From Pseudomonas benzenivorans (GTDB lineage: Bacteria > Pseudomonadota > Gammaproteobacteria > Pseudomonadales > Pseudomonadaceae), in the NCBI RefSeq assembly GCF_024397895.1, contig NZ_CP073346.1, forward strand, positions 4,402,001-4,466,000: DNA of 64,000 bases, in the 5' to 3' direction. How positions within the stretch are numbered: the first letter of the stretch is position 1; each line of letters begins with the position of its first letter. Positions 8,460 to 17,694 of this stretch are shown piece after piece. A program made the translations under genes and the position numbers. The notes beneath the pieces are model-generated. The model searched no databases and was not told the DNA's origin. It worked only from the letters and a program-made list of their open reading frames with translations.

Positions 8460-9827
8460 ATGAAGAATCTTGATGTGATTGCAAGTGTTATTTGCTATGT
8501 TCGCCCTTGGAACGCTGATCAATTTGCAACTCTAGCCAAAAATATTTTTCCAGAGGCTTCAATTTATTGCTGTAGTGAGCATGCCCGCGTGGATAGCCTG
8601 GGATTGAAGCAGGCTTATTACTCAAATCTGAAGGATAATATTCGGGAGGTTGAGGCGGATATAACTGCAGATGAAGCTCAGGACATGATTGTACGCTGCC
8701 GTTTGCTCAGAAAGCTCCCATTTTTTGTAGCGCAAAAACATTTGTTCGCGATGGCTGCTGCTATCAAGGGAATTTTAGAGAGAAAAAAACCACAAGTCGT
8801 ACTTTCATTGACAGTTGACTCGTATGTAATTGATTTGTTGCGCCATTTGAGTGTGCGCCAGGGAGTTCGTTTTGTTGCACTGGTTCCTAGCTTTGTAAAC
8901 GGTTATTTCCGAGTTACCTCGCGTGGAGAAAGTACTTTAAATCCAGGGTACGACCTTTCAATCATAGATGATTTGAGGCATAAGCTTTTGGATCCTCTTT
9001 ACACTCCCTCGTTTAATGTCAGTGCACTTAGTAATCCTAATCGTGGTGTTTTTAAGCGTTGGGTGGCCAATCTAGCCAGAGTTCCATATTTCTTTGCAAA
9101 GCGTTATTTTTCTGGCGATCGATTTAATTTTCATTATTGGGCCTCGCAACTGGTTTCATGGGAACAATTTAGTATTTTCCTACCTAGGGAGCCTGGAAAC
9201 CCGAACTGGGAGCAAGTCTTAGCTTCCGACTCCCGACCTGCACTATATATCCCCTTGCAAATGTTTCCTGAGTGCACTGTTGATTATTGGAGTGAAGATG
9301 CAGGGGTCATAGATTACTATGCGGCACTTGAGCGTTTTATTGAGAAGCATCATGTGTCGTTTAATATTGTTGTTAAAGAGCACCCTTCCGTTATGGGAGC
9401 GAGGCCGTCTGGGTTTTATAGGAAAATCAAAAAAGACGCTCGGATCACGGTAGTGCCTACTTATACGCCGTCAAACCTTGTCCTCGATAAAGTGCAGGGT
9501 GTTTTCATATGGACTGGGACGGTCGGGTTTGAGTCGGCGCTTAGAGGAAAGGCTGTGATTACTTTATGTAATCCATACTATGCGTACGGTAAACGCTTTC
9601 TGAAAATAACAGAGCAGACTCCTAGCGAAGTACTACTAGACCATGTAAAGGCCATGCAGATCCTTAAGGTTACAAATTGTGAACAAGAAGAACTACTGGC
9701 CAATCTGGTTGAGCAGTTATTCCCTGGGTCGTTTAAAAATAATGGGGCCTGGGATTCCAAAAATGTAAGGGATTTGGAAGATCTACAAGATATGGTGCGC
9801 GCGTTGACCCCTTTGTTAATGCTATGA
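8460..9827 (+). CDS. KpsS/LipB-like probable glycosyltransferase
   Basis: A 455-residue protein with no obvious membrane segment. The C-terminal half resembles the capsule polysaccharide biosynthesis (KpsS/LipB) fold: NIVVKEHPSVMG followed by GVFIWTGTVGFESALRGKAV, typical of GT-B enzymes that bind a CMP- or NDP-sugar. KpsS/KpsC relatives transfer CMP-Kdo and other relatives occur with nonulosonates, so this is the best candidate in the window for the Pse transferase. It lies between the FkbM and Wzy-like genes in AT-rich DNA. The ATG at 8460 has no strong Shine-Dalgarno site. The family call is moderately sure; the donor is inferred. Confidence 0.6.
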   Translation: MKNLDVIASVICYVRPWNADQFATLAKNIFPEASIYCCSEHARVDSLGLKQAYYSNLKDNIREVEADITADEAQDMIVRCRLLRKLPFFVAQKHLFAMAAAIKGILERKKPQVVLSLTVDSYVIDLLRHLSVRQGVRFVALVPSFVNGYFRVTSRGESTLNPGYDLSIIDDLRHKLLDPLYTPSFNVSALSNPNRGVFKRWVANLARVPYFFAKRYFSGDRFNFHYWASQLVSWEQFSIFLPREPGNPNWEQVLASDSRPALYIPLQMFPECTVDYWSEDAGVIDYYAALERFIEKHHVSFNIVVKEHPSVMGARPSGFYRKIKKDARITVVPTYTPSNLVLDKVQGVFIWTGTVGFESALRGKAVITLCNPYYAYGKRFLKITEQTPSEVLLDHVKAMQILKVTNCEQEELLANLVEQLFPGSFKNNGAWDSKNVRDLEDLQDMVRALTPLLML

Positions 9828-9943
9828 GTTTATTTGTTCTTACTTAATGGCTGGGGGTGTCCGATAGTGGCTTTCAGTGGGCTTTGCACTATTTGCTGTT
9901 GTGGGCGTATTTTAATTAAGTACTGAATGAGAAATATTTCGCG

Positions 9944-11215
9944 ATGAAGGTTAGCAGGATTGGTGTTGTCATTATATTGCAGTCGATCTTGCTTCCTTGG
10001 CTTGCAGTTTTGCTCTTGCGCTATTTTGGACCAATTACCCATCCTTCTGTTGATGGCTTTTCTTTTGTGTTCTTAGCCCTGTTTTTGCTTCCCTTCGTTC
10101 TTTTGGTCCCCTTAGTTTTTTGGAGAAATGATGAGTCTAGTTTAAGAAAAAATAAAAGCAATGCGCTTAATCCTCTTGATGAAGGATGGGTTTTTAATTT
10201 TGTACTTTCGCTTTCAGTTATTTATTTATTTTCAGTGATTTTGGATAAAATTATTCTTTCTAATGTTTTGGAGACTGGAGTAACTGAGGCACGGTACGCG
10301 GCAATGGCCGACGGCCCAAGGGGCTCATTATTGGGGGGGGTACATTATCTTTTAGCTGGGGCTCCAGTGGTTCTTGCATGCTTTTTGTTGTCCAAGGCTA
10401 GAAATGAAGGGAAGGAGGCTCTGATTTTTGGATTATGGTTATTCGTGATAATGTGTTTTGCAAGCTTCTTTTTGTCTGGGGGGAGAAATAGTTTTGTTGT
10501 CGGTACTTTTTTTATTTTGTCTTATTTTGTTTTGGAGAGGAAAAGAAATATAAAAATTGAGGGCTTTTCAAAAGGTTGTAAGGGAGTTGTAAGATTTCCA
10601 AGGTGGGTTAAAGTTTTGTTTGTATTTGGTTTCGTATATGGTATCTATCTATTTGTAGAGCGTGCGGAAATAAGAGGGTTGGATTTAGAGGGGTTTGTGG
10701 GAGCTTTGGCAGAAAACTACAATGTTGATATTGAAGTTCCTGGCTGGCTCGGTGGTGCGTGGCTGCAAATATATTATTGCTTGCTGTTCTTGGTTTTCTA
10801 TGTGTCGCATTCAATCACTTATTTATCTCCTTATTTTGAGTCGGGCTATTCTCCTTTGACCATGGGAGGGTACTCATTTCCTATTTTTATCAAAATTTAT
10901 GACGGCTTTTTGGGGACGAATTATGTGTCAGAGGTGCTTGATCAGCTAATTTTGTCTGGAGTTTATCTTACATTTCCGGGGTCGGTATATGTGGATTTTG
11001 GGCTTTGCGGTGGTATTGTTTCAGGAGGACTTCTTGCGGCACTTTCTTTGGTTTATGTTAGTAAGGCTTTGTGGTGTGGGGGGAGGCATTTGTTGATTGC
11101 GGCGTATCTCCTCACTCTTCTCCTGTTGTCACCTGTTTTTAGTGTCCTTAATGTTGGGAATGGATTTTCTATTTTGATGATAATTTTATTAATTCATTTA
11201 TTTAAGAGGTCGTAG
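9944..11215 (+). CDS. Wzy-like O-antigen polymerase (polytopic membrane protein)
   Basis: 423 residues with about ten to eleven hydrophobic segments and a large loop in the second half (about residues 240-330), the usual plan of Wzy-type repeat-unit polymerases. Sequence motifs of such proteins are poor, so the call rests on topology, locus and the absence of any other polymerase candidate in the window. Early marks are ARYAAMADGPRGSL after the third segment and SGGRNSFVVG later, like the EpsG/Wzy oligosaccharide polymerase families. One of the most AT-rich genes in the window, with many TTT and ATT codons. ATG at 9944; the ribosome site is weak. A Wzx flippase with 12 segments is less likely given the loop. 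Confidence 0.65.
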   Translation: MKVSRIGVVIILQSILLPWLAVLLLRYFGPITHPSVDGFSFVFLALFLLPFVLLVPLVFWRNDESSLRKNKSNALNPLDEGWVFNFVLSLSVIYLFSVILDKIILSNVLETGVTEARYAAMADGPRGSLLGGVHYLLAGAPVVLACFLLSKARNEGKEALIFGLWLFVIMCFASFFLSGGRNSFVVGTFFILSYFVLERKRNIKIEGFSKGCKGVVRFPRWVKVLFVFGFVYGIYLFVERAEIRGLDLEGFVGALAENYNVDIEVPGWLGGAWLQIYYCLLFLVFYVSHSITYLSPYFESGYSPLTMGGYSFPIFIKIYDGFLGTNYVSEVLDQLILSGVYLTFPGSVYVDFGLCGGIVSGGLLAALSLVYVSKALWCGGRHLLIAAYLLTLLLLSPVFSVLNVGNGFSILMIILLIHLFKRS

Positions 11216-11345
11216 TTTTTCTTAAGATAGTTTTGTTTTTATGGAGGTTGGGGCGAATTCTTTTTATTCTCCATCACAGGGTTAGAATCACCGAGCTCCA
11301 GCTGGTCAGCTTTGGCGCCACCATACGCATCTGGAGAGCTAGCGC

Positions 11346-11820
11346 ATGGAATACAGATACGGATGCCATACGGTTTGCCAGATCGAATATCACTTTTGTC
11401 TGGTTGTCTAGGTACCGCTACAAGGTGCTGAGTTGGAGGGGCTCGAGTTGGTGAGGCAGACGTGTGAGGCGTTTGAGATCCAGGTCGTGAAAGGTGTGGT
11501 GAGCAAGGATCATGTGCACATTCTGGTGAGAAGTCCGCCAAGTTTGACGCCGAGTGAGATCATGTAGCAGATCTAGGGGGGGGCACGGCGGGCACGCTTT
11601 TCGAGGAATTTTCGTATCTGAAGAGCGCTATTGGGGACAGTATTTTTGGGGCGCGAGGTTACTTCTGGGCGACGGTTGGGTCGATCACGGAGGAAATGAT
11701 CAAGCAATATCTTGAGTATCATTTGAGCCGAGCCCGAGCGATAATTTCAGAATGGGGACGGACTGAGGTGACGCGTCGTTCAGCCGGCGCCTATCCGGAC
11801 TTTCAGTCTGTAAGTTACTA
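11346..11820 (+). pseudogene. tnpA: Broken IS200/IS605-family transposase (TnpA, Y1)
   Basis: Reading across frames gives a typical IS200 TnpA: MEYRYGCHTVCQIEYHF, then after a frame change VWLSRYRYKVLSW, then VKGVVSKDHVHILV with the HUH-type His-x-His, PSLTPSEIM, GYFWATVG and EEMIKQYLEYHL with the likely catalytic Tyr. At least one frameshift lies near 11390-11395, and stops interrupt the frame after EIM (about 11563) and shortly after, so it cannot be active. It fills most of the 736-base gene-free stretch 11216-11951 between the Wzy-like gene and gmd, at a boundary in base composition. TnpB is not present. Confidence 0.85.
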
Positions 11821-11822
11821 AC

Positions 11823-11842
11823 CCACCGATTTCAATCGGTGG
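11823..11842 (+). repeat. Hairpin, probable right end of the IS200/IS605 remnant
   Basis: A perfect 8-bp stem (CCACCGAT / ATCGGTGG) with a TTCA loop lies directly after the broken transposase. IS200/IS605 elements carry such short imperfect palindromes just inside their ends, recognised by TnpA as single-stranded DNA. The position fits the right end. A matching left-end hairpin before 11346 was not clearly seen. It could also act as a weak terminator, though only a short A/T run follows. Confidence 0.6.
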
Positions 11843-11951
11843 TAGTTAAATTTTCTAGGTTGGTTTGAATTGTTTTTTTGAGCCCTAGAGAGATAAGTTG
11901 CTGACTCCGAGAGATCGTTGGTTAGGGTGTTATTTAAATTTGGAGGTTTTC

Positions 11952-13070
11952 TTGAAAAAAGCTCTGATTACAGGCATCACTGGGCAGGATGGCTCCTACC
12001 TTGCCGAATTTCTTCTTGAGAAAGGATACGAGGTGCACGGCATAAAGCGTCGTGCTTCTTCTTTCAATACTCAACGCGTGGATCATATCTACCAGGATCC
12101 GCACGTTGACAATCGGAACTTCGTTCTGCACTACGGTGACTTGAGTGATTCTTCCAATCTGACTCGAATCATCCAGGAAGTACAACCGGACGAAGTCTAT
12201 AATCTAGGCGCTCAGTCCCATGTGGCTGTGAGCTTCGAATCTCCGGAATATACGGCGGACGTGGATGCCATGGGTACCTTGCGGATTCTGGAAGCTATTC
12301 GTCTGTTGGGGCTGGAGAAGAAAACTCGTTTCTACCAGGCCTCTACTTCTGAGCTTTACGGCCTGGTGCAGGAAATTCCGCAAAAGGAGTCCACGCCGTT
12401 CTATCCGCGCTCACCCTATGCGGTTGCCAAGCTCTATGCCTACTGGATTACGGTGAACTACCGTGAAGCCTACGGTATGTATGCCTGCAATGGCATCCTG
12501 TTCAATCACGAATCCCCGCGTCGTGGTGAAACCTTCGTGACCCGCAAGATTACCCGTGGCTTGGCCAATATTGCGCAAGGCCTGGAGAAGTGCCTGTTCT
12601 TGGGCAATATGGATGCCCTGCGTGATTGGGGGCATGCCAAGGATTACGTGCGTATGCAATGGATGATGTTGCAGCAAGAACAGCCGGAAGACTTCGTCAT
12701 TGCTACTGGCGTGCAGTATTCGGTGCGTGAGTTCGTTCGGTGGTCCGCCGCCGAGCTGGGCATCGGCTTGCGCTTCGAAGGGGAGGGCGTTGATGAGAAA
12801 GCCATCGTCGAGAGTATCAAAGGCGAAAGCGCACCAGCGCTTAAGGTGGGCGACGTGGTTGTTTCTGTCGATCCCCGTTACTTCCGTCCGGCAGAGGTTG
12901 AGACCTTGCTCGGCGATCCGTCCAAGGCCAAGAACAAACTGGGCTGGATTCCGGAAATCACCGTTCAGGAAATGTGCGCGGAGATGGTCCGCGAAGACCT
13001 TAAGGTGGCTCAGCGTCATGCTTTGCTCAAGCAACATGGGCATGAAATTCCCGTGGCGGTGGAGAATTGA
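11952..13070 (+). CDS. gmd: GDP-mannose 4,6-dehydratase
   Basis: 372 residues, the normal Gmd length. It converts GDP-D-mannose to GDP-4-keto-6-deoxy-mannose, the first step to GDP-L-fucose. Visible are [14 protein letters not shown] (NADP site), [19 protein letters not shown] (catalytic Tyr/Lys), [15 protein letters not shown] and [12 protein letters not shown]. The TTG at 11952 is chosen because TGGAGG ends five bases upstream and the protein then begins KKALITG as in homologues; a longer frame back to 11898 is probably not translated. It is followed, nearly overlapping, by fcl, in the order gmd-fcl-gmm-manC known from colanic acid loci. Confidence 0.95.
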   Translation: MKKALITGITGQDGSYLAEFLLEKGYEVHGIKRRASSFNTQRVDHIYQDPHVDNRNFVLHYGDLSDSSNLTRIIQEVQPDEVYNLGAQSHVAVSFESPEYTADVDAMGTLRILEAIRLLGLEKKTRFYQASTSELYGLVQEIPQKESTPFYPRSPYAVAKLYAYWITVNYREAYGMYACNGILFNHESPRRGETFVTRKITRGLANIAQGLEKCLFLGNMDALRDWGHAKDYVRMQWMMLQQEQPEDFVIATGVQYSVREFVRWSAAELGIGLRFEGEGVDEKAIVESIKGESAPALKVGDVVVSVDPRYFRPAEVETLLGDPSKAKNKLGWIPEITVQEMCAEMVREDLKVAQRHALLKQHGHEIPVAVEN

Positions 13071-13072
13071 TA

Positions 13073-14053
13073 GTGGCGAGTGAACTGAATCAGCCTGTTT
13101 TCGTTGCGGGCCATCGGGGGATGGTCGGCTCCGCCATCGTTCGTCGTCTTCGCGCTTTGGGCTACGCCAATATCCTCACGGCTGGTCGTGACGAGCTTAA
13201 CCTGCTGGATCAGCGCGCAGTGGGGGCTTTCTTCGACGAGAATCAAATCGCCCAGGTGTATTTGGCCGCCGCGAAGGTAGGCGGGATTCATGCCAACAAC
13301 ACCTACCCGGCTGATTTCATCTACGAGAATCTGATGATCGAGGCGAATATCATCGAGGCCGCGCATCAGAGTGGCGTACAGAGGCTGCTGTTTCTCGGTT
13401 CTTCGTGTATTTACCCCAAGCACGCTGAGCAGCCGATGAAGGAGGAAGCACTCCTCACCGGTACGCTGGAGCCGACCAATGAGCCTTACGCGATCGCCAA
13501 GATTGCGGGGATCAAGCTATGCGAAAGTTACAACCGCCAGCACGGTCGGGATTACCGCAGCGTGATGCCTACTAACCTCTATGGCCCTCATGACAACTTC
13601 CACCCGGATAACAGCCATGTGATTCCAGCGTTGCTACTCCGCTTTCATGAGGCAGTCCAGCGGGGGGACGACGAGGTTGTGATTTGGGGGAGCGGTACGC
13701 CCATGCGTGAGTTTCTACATGTCGATGATATGGCTGCTGCCAGTATTCACGTTATGCAGCTCGATGAGGTGACCTATCAAGCCCATACTCAGCCTATGCT
13801 CTCGCATATCAATGTGGGCACTGGGACGGATTGCACTATCCGGGAATTGGCGGAAACCGTGGCCAGAGTGACAGGCTTCCAGGGTAATCTGACCTTCGAT
13901 AGCAGCAAGCCCGACGGCACCCCGCGCAAGTTGATGGATGTGTCCCGATTGAAAGCATTGGGTTGGGAAGCGTCAATTGGCCTGGAAGAGGGGCTGAATG
14001 ACGCTTTTCAGTGGTTCCTTGACCATCAAGAGCATTTTCGGGGGCAGGCCTAG
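13073..14053 (+). CDS. fcl: GDP-L-fucose synthase (GMER)
   Basis: A 326-residue SDR that epimerises C3 and C5 and reduces C4 of GDP-4-keto-6-deoxymannose. Motifs: [14 protein letters not shown], the AAAKVGGI stretch, [31 protein letters not shown] (Tyr/Lys), and the [20 protein letters not shown] block typical of GMER. GTG at 13073 is preferred to TTG at 13067, with GGAG at 13061-13064 in the end of gmd. The stop overlaps the start of gmm by one base. Moderate GC content sets gmd-manC apart from the AT-rich genes before it. Confidence 0.94.
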   Translation: MASELNQPVFVAGHRGMVGSAIVRRLRALGYANILTAGRDELNLLDQRAVGAFFDENQIAQVYLAAAKVGGIHANNTYPADFIYENLMIEANIIEAAHQSGVQRLLFLGSSCIYPKHAEQPMKEEALLTGTLEPTNEPYAIAKIAGIKLCESYNRQHGRDYRSVMPTNLYGPHDNFHPDNSHVIPALLLRFHEAVQRGDDEVVIWGSGTPMREFLHVDDMAAASIHVMQLDEVTYQAHTQPMLSHINVGTGTDCTIRELAETVARVTGFQGNLTFDSSKPDGTPRKLMDVSRLKALGWEASIGLEEGLNDAFQWFLDHQEHFRGQA

Positions 14054-14538
14054 TGTTTCTTGACCAAGCGACCTTCCGCACGGTGGTTGCGGCAATTCCA
14101 CTGATCTCCATTGATCTGATTGTGCAAAATACTGAGGGAAAAATCCTGCTTGGTCAGCGTCTGAATCGGCCTGCTCAGGGGTTTTGGTTCGTACCGGGCG
14201 GCCGGATTCTTAAAAATGAGACCCTGGATCTAGCCTTTGAGCGGTTGACTCGGGTGGAGCTTGGCAATTGTTTTTTACGTAATGAAGCCACTTTTATGGG
14301 GGTGTATGAGCACCTTTATGCCGACAGCGTATTTGGAGCGAGCCCCGACACTCACTATGTGGTACTGGCTTACCATTTGCTGTTGCCAACTGATGCGCAG
14401 CTTAGGTTGCCTCACACCCAGCATGAGCACTTCCGCTGGTCGTCACTAGAGGAAATACGTTCGAGTGAGGAAGTGCATGAAAACACTCGTGCCTATTTGC
14501 CAGTTCTGCCGCAAGCGGATGGTTTGAGTAAGAGGTAA
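14053..14538 (+). CDS. gmm: GDP-mannose mannosyl hydrolase (Nudix)
   Basis: 161 residues. It has the Gmm-type variant Nudix stretch, [16 protein letters not shown] followed by ERLTRVELG, in which the usual REUXEE is altered as in E. coli Gmm (WcaH). The enzyme hydrolyses GDP-mannose or GDP-glucose to GDP and sugar and is thought to tune the GDP-mannose/GDP-fucose pools. GTG start overlapping the fcl stop by one base; its TAA overlaps the manC ATG. The context gmd-fcl-gmm-manC is the classic one. Confidence 0.9.
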   Translation: MFLDQATFRTVVAAIPLISIDLIVQNTEGKILLGQRLNRPAQGFWFVPGGRILKNETLDLAFERLTRVELGNCFLRNEATFMGVYEHLYADSVFGASPDTHYVVLAYHLLLPTDAQLRLPHTQHEHFRWSSLEEIRSSEEVHENTRAYLPVLPQADGLSKR

Positions 14539-15950
14539 TGACGATGCTGCTTCCTGTAATTATGGCCGGTGGGTCAGGCTCTCGCCTATGGCCCCTGTCT
14601 CGGCAATTGAACCCTAAGCAGTTCTTGGCGCTGGCTGATAACCTCACCATGCTTCAGGCCACGATTGCGCGTCTTGATGGTGTGGTTCATGCCATGCCCT
14701 GCTTGATTTGTAACGAACAGCATCGTTTTCTGGCAGCTGAACAACTGCGCCAGATGGGGCTTGAGGGGGCGCAGATTCTGCTTGAGCCCGAAGGACGTAA
14801 TACCGCACCAGCGATTGCTCTGGCGGCCCTGAACGCTACTGAGCAAGGTGATGACCCGATTTTGCTGGTACTTGCGGCGGACCATCTGATCCGTGATGTG
14901 CCTGCTTTTCATGCCGCAGTCCAGGCTGCTCTCCCGCTCGCAGAAGCAGGCAAACTGGTTACGTTTGGCATTGTGCCGATACATCCGGAAACCGGCTATG
15001 GATATATCCAGCGTGGGGTCAGCTTGGATACGCACAGTTTTGCTGTTGCCCGCTTTGTCGAAAAGCCGGATTTTGAAACTGCCAAGGAGTATGTCGACAG
15101 TGGCGAGTATTTCTGGAATAGCGGCATGTTCATGTTCCGCGCCAGCCGCTACCTGGATGAACTCAAGCGTTTTCAGCCCACTATGCTCGAGGCGTGCCGC
15201 GAGGCCTTGGTCAAAGGGCAACAAGATATGCATTTTGTTCGTGTTGACCGTGAAGCCTTTGCTGGATGCCCGCAAGACTCTATTGACTACGCCGTGATGG
15301 AGCAAACCGAAAGTGCTGCCATGGTTGCGCTCGATGCTGGCTGGAGCGATATAGGGTCCTGGTCGGCTCTGTGGGATGTGAGTGGCAAGGATGAAGATGG
15401 CAATGTATTTAGGGGGGACGTGCTCTCTGAGAGTACTCAGAACTCTTTGGTGTATGCCGAGAATCGCCTTGTAGCCACGGTTGGTGTGCGTAACTTGGTT
15501 ATAGTTGAAACCAAGGATGCGGTGCTAGTAGCCCACAAGGATGCGGTGCAGGATGTCAAGAAGATTGTCGAGAAAATCAAGACGCAAGGACGTAATGAGC
15601 ACTTCAACCACCGTGAGGTGTACCGCCCTTGGGGTGTCTATGACTCCATCGACAATGGCGGCCGCTATCAGGTCAAGCGAATTACCGTAAGGCCAGGGGC
15701 CAAGTTGTCTGTGCAGATGCACCACCACCGTGCAGAGCATTGGATCGTGGTGAGTGGTACCGCAAAAGTAACCAATGGTGAAAGGACGTATCTCGTAACG
15801 GAAAACCAATCGACATTTATCCCAATTGGCCAAGTGCACGCTTTGGAAAATCCTGGCGTGATTCCGCTAGAGCTGATTGAGGTGCAATCTGGCTCGTATT
15901 TGGGTGAAGACGACATTGTGCGATTTGAAGATCGCTACGGACGCACGTAG
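14538..15950 (+). CDS. manC: Mannose-1-P guanylyltransferase / mannose-6-P isomerase
   Basis: A bifunctional type II enzyme of 470 residues. The N-terminal pyrophosphorylase has [17 protein letters not shown] and LNPKQFLAL, then [15 protein letters not shown] and FVEKPD. The C-terminal cupin isomerase shows YRPWGVYD and [16 protein letters not shown]. It supplies GDP-mannose to gmd and gives fructose-6-P to mannose-6-P activity. The phosphomannomutase step must come from elsewhere (AlgC in Pseudomonas), since no manB is present. The start ATG overlaps the gmm stop. Homologous to AlgA/WbpW; the operon position supports manC. Confidence 0.94.
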   Translation: MTMLLPVIMAGGSGSRLWPLSRQLNPKQFLALADNLTMLQATIARLDGVVHAMPCLICNEQHRFLAAEQLRQMGLEGAQILLEPEGRNTAPAIALAALNATEQGDDPILLVLAADHLIRDVPAFHAAVQAALPLAEAGKLVTFGIVPIHPETGYGYIQRGVSLDTHSFAVARFVEKPDFETAKEYVDSGEYFWNSGMFMFRASRYLDELKRFQPTMLEACREALVKGQQDMHFVRVDREAFAGCPQDSIDYAVMEQTESAAMVALDAGWSDIGSWSALWDVSGKDEDGNVFRGDVLSESTQNSLVYAENRLVATVGVRNLVIVETKDAVLVAHKDAVQDVKKIVEKIKTQGRNEHFNHREVYRPWGVYDSIDNGGRYQVKRITVRPGAKLSVQMHHHRAEHWIVVSGTAKVTNGERTYLVTENQSTFIPIGQVHALENPGVIPLELIEVQSGSYLGEDDIVRFEDRYGRT

Positions 15951-15978
15951 TGTTGATTGCTTTGGATGAGAGATAATT

Positions 15979-16728
15979 TTGAAGATTTCTATTATCACTG
16001 TTTGCTACAACAGTGAGGCTACTGTTCGTGACACTATCGAGTCGGTTCTTTCGCAAAGTTATTCGAATATCGAATATGTCGTCGTGGATGGTGCCTCGAA
16101 AGACGGCACCATGGCGATTGTAAATGAATATAAAGATCGCATTGCTCAGATTGTCAGTGAGCCAGATAAAGGTATCTATGACGCCATGAATAAGGGGGTC
16201 GGGCTGGCGAGTGGAGATTTTGTAGGTATTCTTAACTCAGATGATATTTTTGCCAGTGCGCACGCGATAGCTGATTTAACAGAGTTTCTTGTGGTGAACC
16301 CGCAGTTTGATGGCGTATACGCTGATTTGGTTTTTGTCCAGCGAGAGCATACTGGCAATGTTACACGTACCTATTCGTCGAGAAATTTTGCTCCTTGGAA
16401 GATTCGTTTCGGTTTTATGTGTCCGCATCCTACGTTTTATGTGAAACGTAGATTTTTTGATGAGTTGGGATTCTACAGGCTTGGCTACCGTGTTTCGGCC
16501 GATTTTGAATTGATGACCCGGTTCATGCGGAATGGTGTAAAGCTCGGTAGAAACCCGCATGTGATGGTGAAGATGCGAGAGGGAGGGATTAGTACAACTG
16601 GATTTTGGTGGCGCATTCATCAAAATATGGAGATTGTACGAGCCTGCAAGGAAAATGGGATATATACCAATATCTTTATGGTGGCCCTGAAAATCCCTTT
16701 TAAACTGATTGGCTATCTCAAAAGGTAA
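15979..16728 (+). CDS. GT2-family glycosyltransferase
   Basis: A 249-residue GT-A enzyme. Motifs are KISIITVCYNSE at the N-terminus, VVDGASKDGT, DKGIYDAMNKG and a DxD-like NSDD (residues 86-89), as in WcaA/WbbD-like transferases that often use GDP-fucose, GDP-mannose or UDP-HexNAc. TTG start at 15979 with a weak GAGAG site. It follows manC directly and is a reasonable candidate for the fucosyltransferase of the O-unit; the donor is not proven by sequence. Base composition is again rather AT-rich. Confidence 0.85.
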   Translation: MKISIITVCYNSEATVRDTIESVLSQSYSNIEYVVVDGASKDGTMAIVNEYKDRIAQIVSEPDKGIYDAMNKGVGLASGDFVGILNSDDIFASAHAIADLTEFLVVNPQFDGVYADLVFVQREHTGNVTRTYSSRNFAPWKIRFGFMCPHPTFYVKRRFFDELGFYRLGYRVSADFELMTRFMRNGVKLGRNPHVMVKMREGGISTTGFWWRIHQNMEIVRACKENGIYTNIFMVALKIPFKLIGYLKR

Positions 16729-16734
16729 GTGGAT

Positions 16735-17694
16735 ATGCAGACCTTGTTGCTGACAGGAGGGACTGGATTTATTGGTCAGGCATTGATAAAGCGCTTGCTG
16801 AGAGATGATTGTTATCAACCTGTCGTGGCTATGCGCCGATCATCTGTTGATGTCCCTCCTGGTACGCTTAGTGTCCAGGTTAGTGAGCTTTCTGAAAATA
16901 CCGACTGGTCTGCGGCGCTTGTTGGCGCTAAGGTCGTTATTCATGCAGCTGCTCGAGCTCATGTGCTGAATGAAATTGCTGATGATCCGCTTGCGGAATT
17001 TCGTGTTGTGAATGTTAGTGGCACATGGGCACTGGCTCAGCAAGCCGCACAGGCAGGTGTTAAACGATTTATTTTTATTAGCTCAATCGGCGTGAATGGT
17101 AATCAGAGTGAACATCCGTTCACTGTGGATGATCTACCAAACCCCACAGAGCCTTATGCGGTCTCCAAGTATGAGGCTGAATTGGTGTTGACCCAGTTAT
17201 CGGCTAAAACCGGCATGGAGGTAGTGATTATCCGGCCTCCATTGGTTTATGGTCCCAATGCCCCAGGAAATTTTGGTCGATTGATAAAGGCTGTTAATAA
17301 GGGGCTGCCGCTACCCTTGGGGGCGATCCGTAATCAGCGCAGCCTGGTGGCCTTGGACAATCTGGTCGACCTGATCGTGACCTGCATCGACCATCCCGCC
17401 GCGGCGAACCAGACCTTCCTGGTCAGCGATGGCGAGGATCTTTCGACTACCGAGTTGTTTCGCAGGATGGCCGCTGCCTTGGGCAAGCCGGCGCGCTTGT
17501 TGCCGGTGCCGAGTCGGCTGCTGGAGATGGCGGCGGCGCTGCTGGGCAAGCAGGCGCTGTCGCAGCGGCTGTGCGGCTCTCTGCAGGTCGATATCGGCAA
17601 GACCCGTGAGTTATTGGACTGGACACCGCCGGTCAGCGTCGATGAGGCGCTGCGCAAGACGGCCAAGTATTTTCTGGAACAGCAGAGCAAATGA
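16735..17694 (+). CDS. NAD-dependent epimerase/reductase, WbpV-like
   Basis: A 319-residue extended SDR: LLLTGGTGFIGQAL, VIHAAARAHV, ISSIGVNG, PYAVSKYEAE (Tyr/Lys), VIIRPPLVYGP. In P. aeruginosa WbpV reduces the 4-keto sugar made by WbpM to UDP-D-FucNAc or UDP-D-QuiNAc, the substrate of WbpL; the same order wbpV-wbpL-wbpM is seen here. The ATG at 16735 is favoured over GTG 16729 by the AAAAGG spacing. The gene is a mosaic: from about 17300-17340 its codon use becomes GC-rich like wbpL and wbpM, so the border of the variable cassette seems to run through it. Confidence 0.82.
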   Translation: MQTLLLTGGTGFIGQALIKRLLRDDCYQPVVAMRRSSVDVPPGTLSVQVSELSENTDWSAALVGAKVVIHAAARAHVLNEIADDPLAEFRVVNVSGTWALAQQAAQAGVKRFIFISSIGVNGNQSEHPFTVDDLPNPTEPYAVSKYEAELVLTQLSAKTGMEVVIIRPPLVYGPNAPGNFGRLIKAVNKGLPLPLGAIRNQRSLVALDNLVDLIVTCIDHPAAANQTFLVSDGEDLSTTELFRRMAAALGKPARLLPVPSRLLEMAAALLGKQALSQRLCGSLQVDIGKTRELLDWTPPVSVDEALRKTAKYFLEQQSK

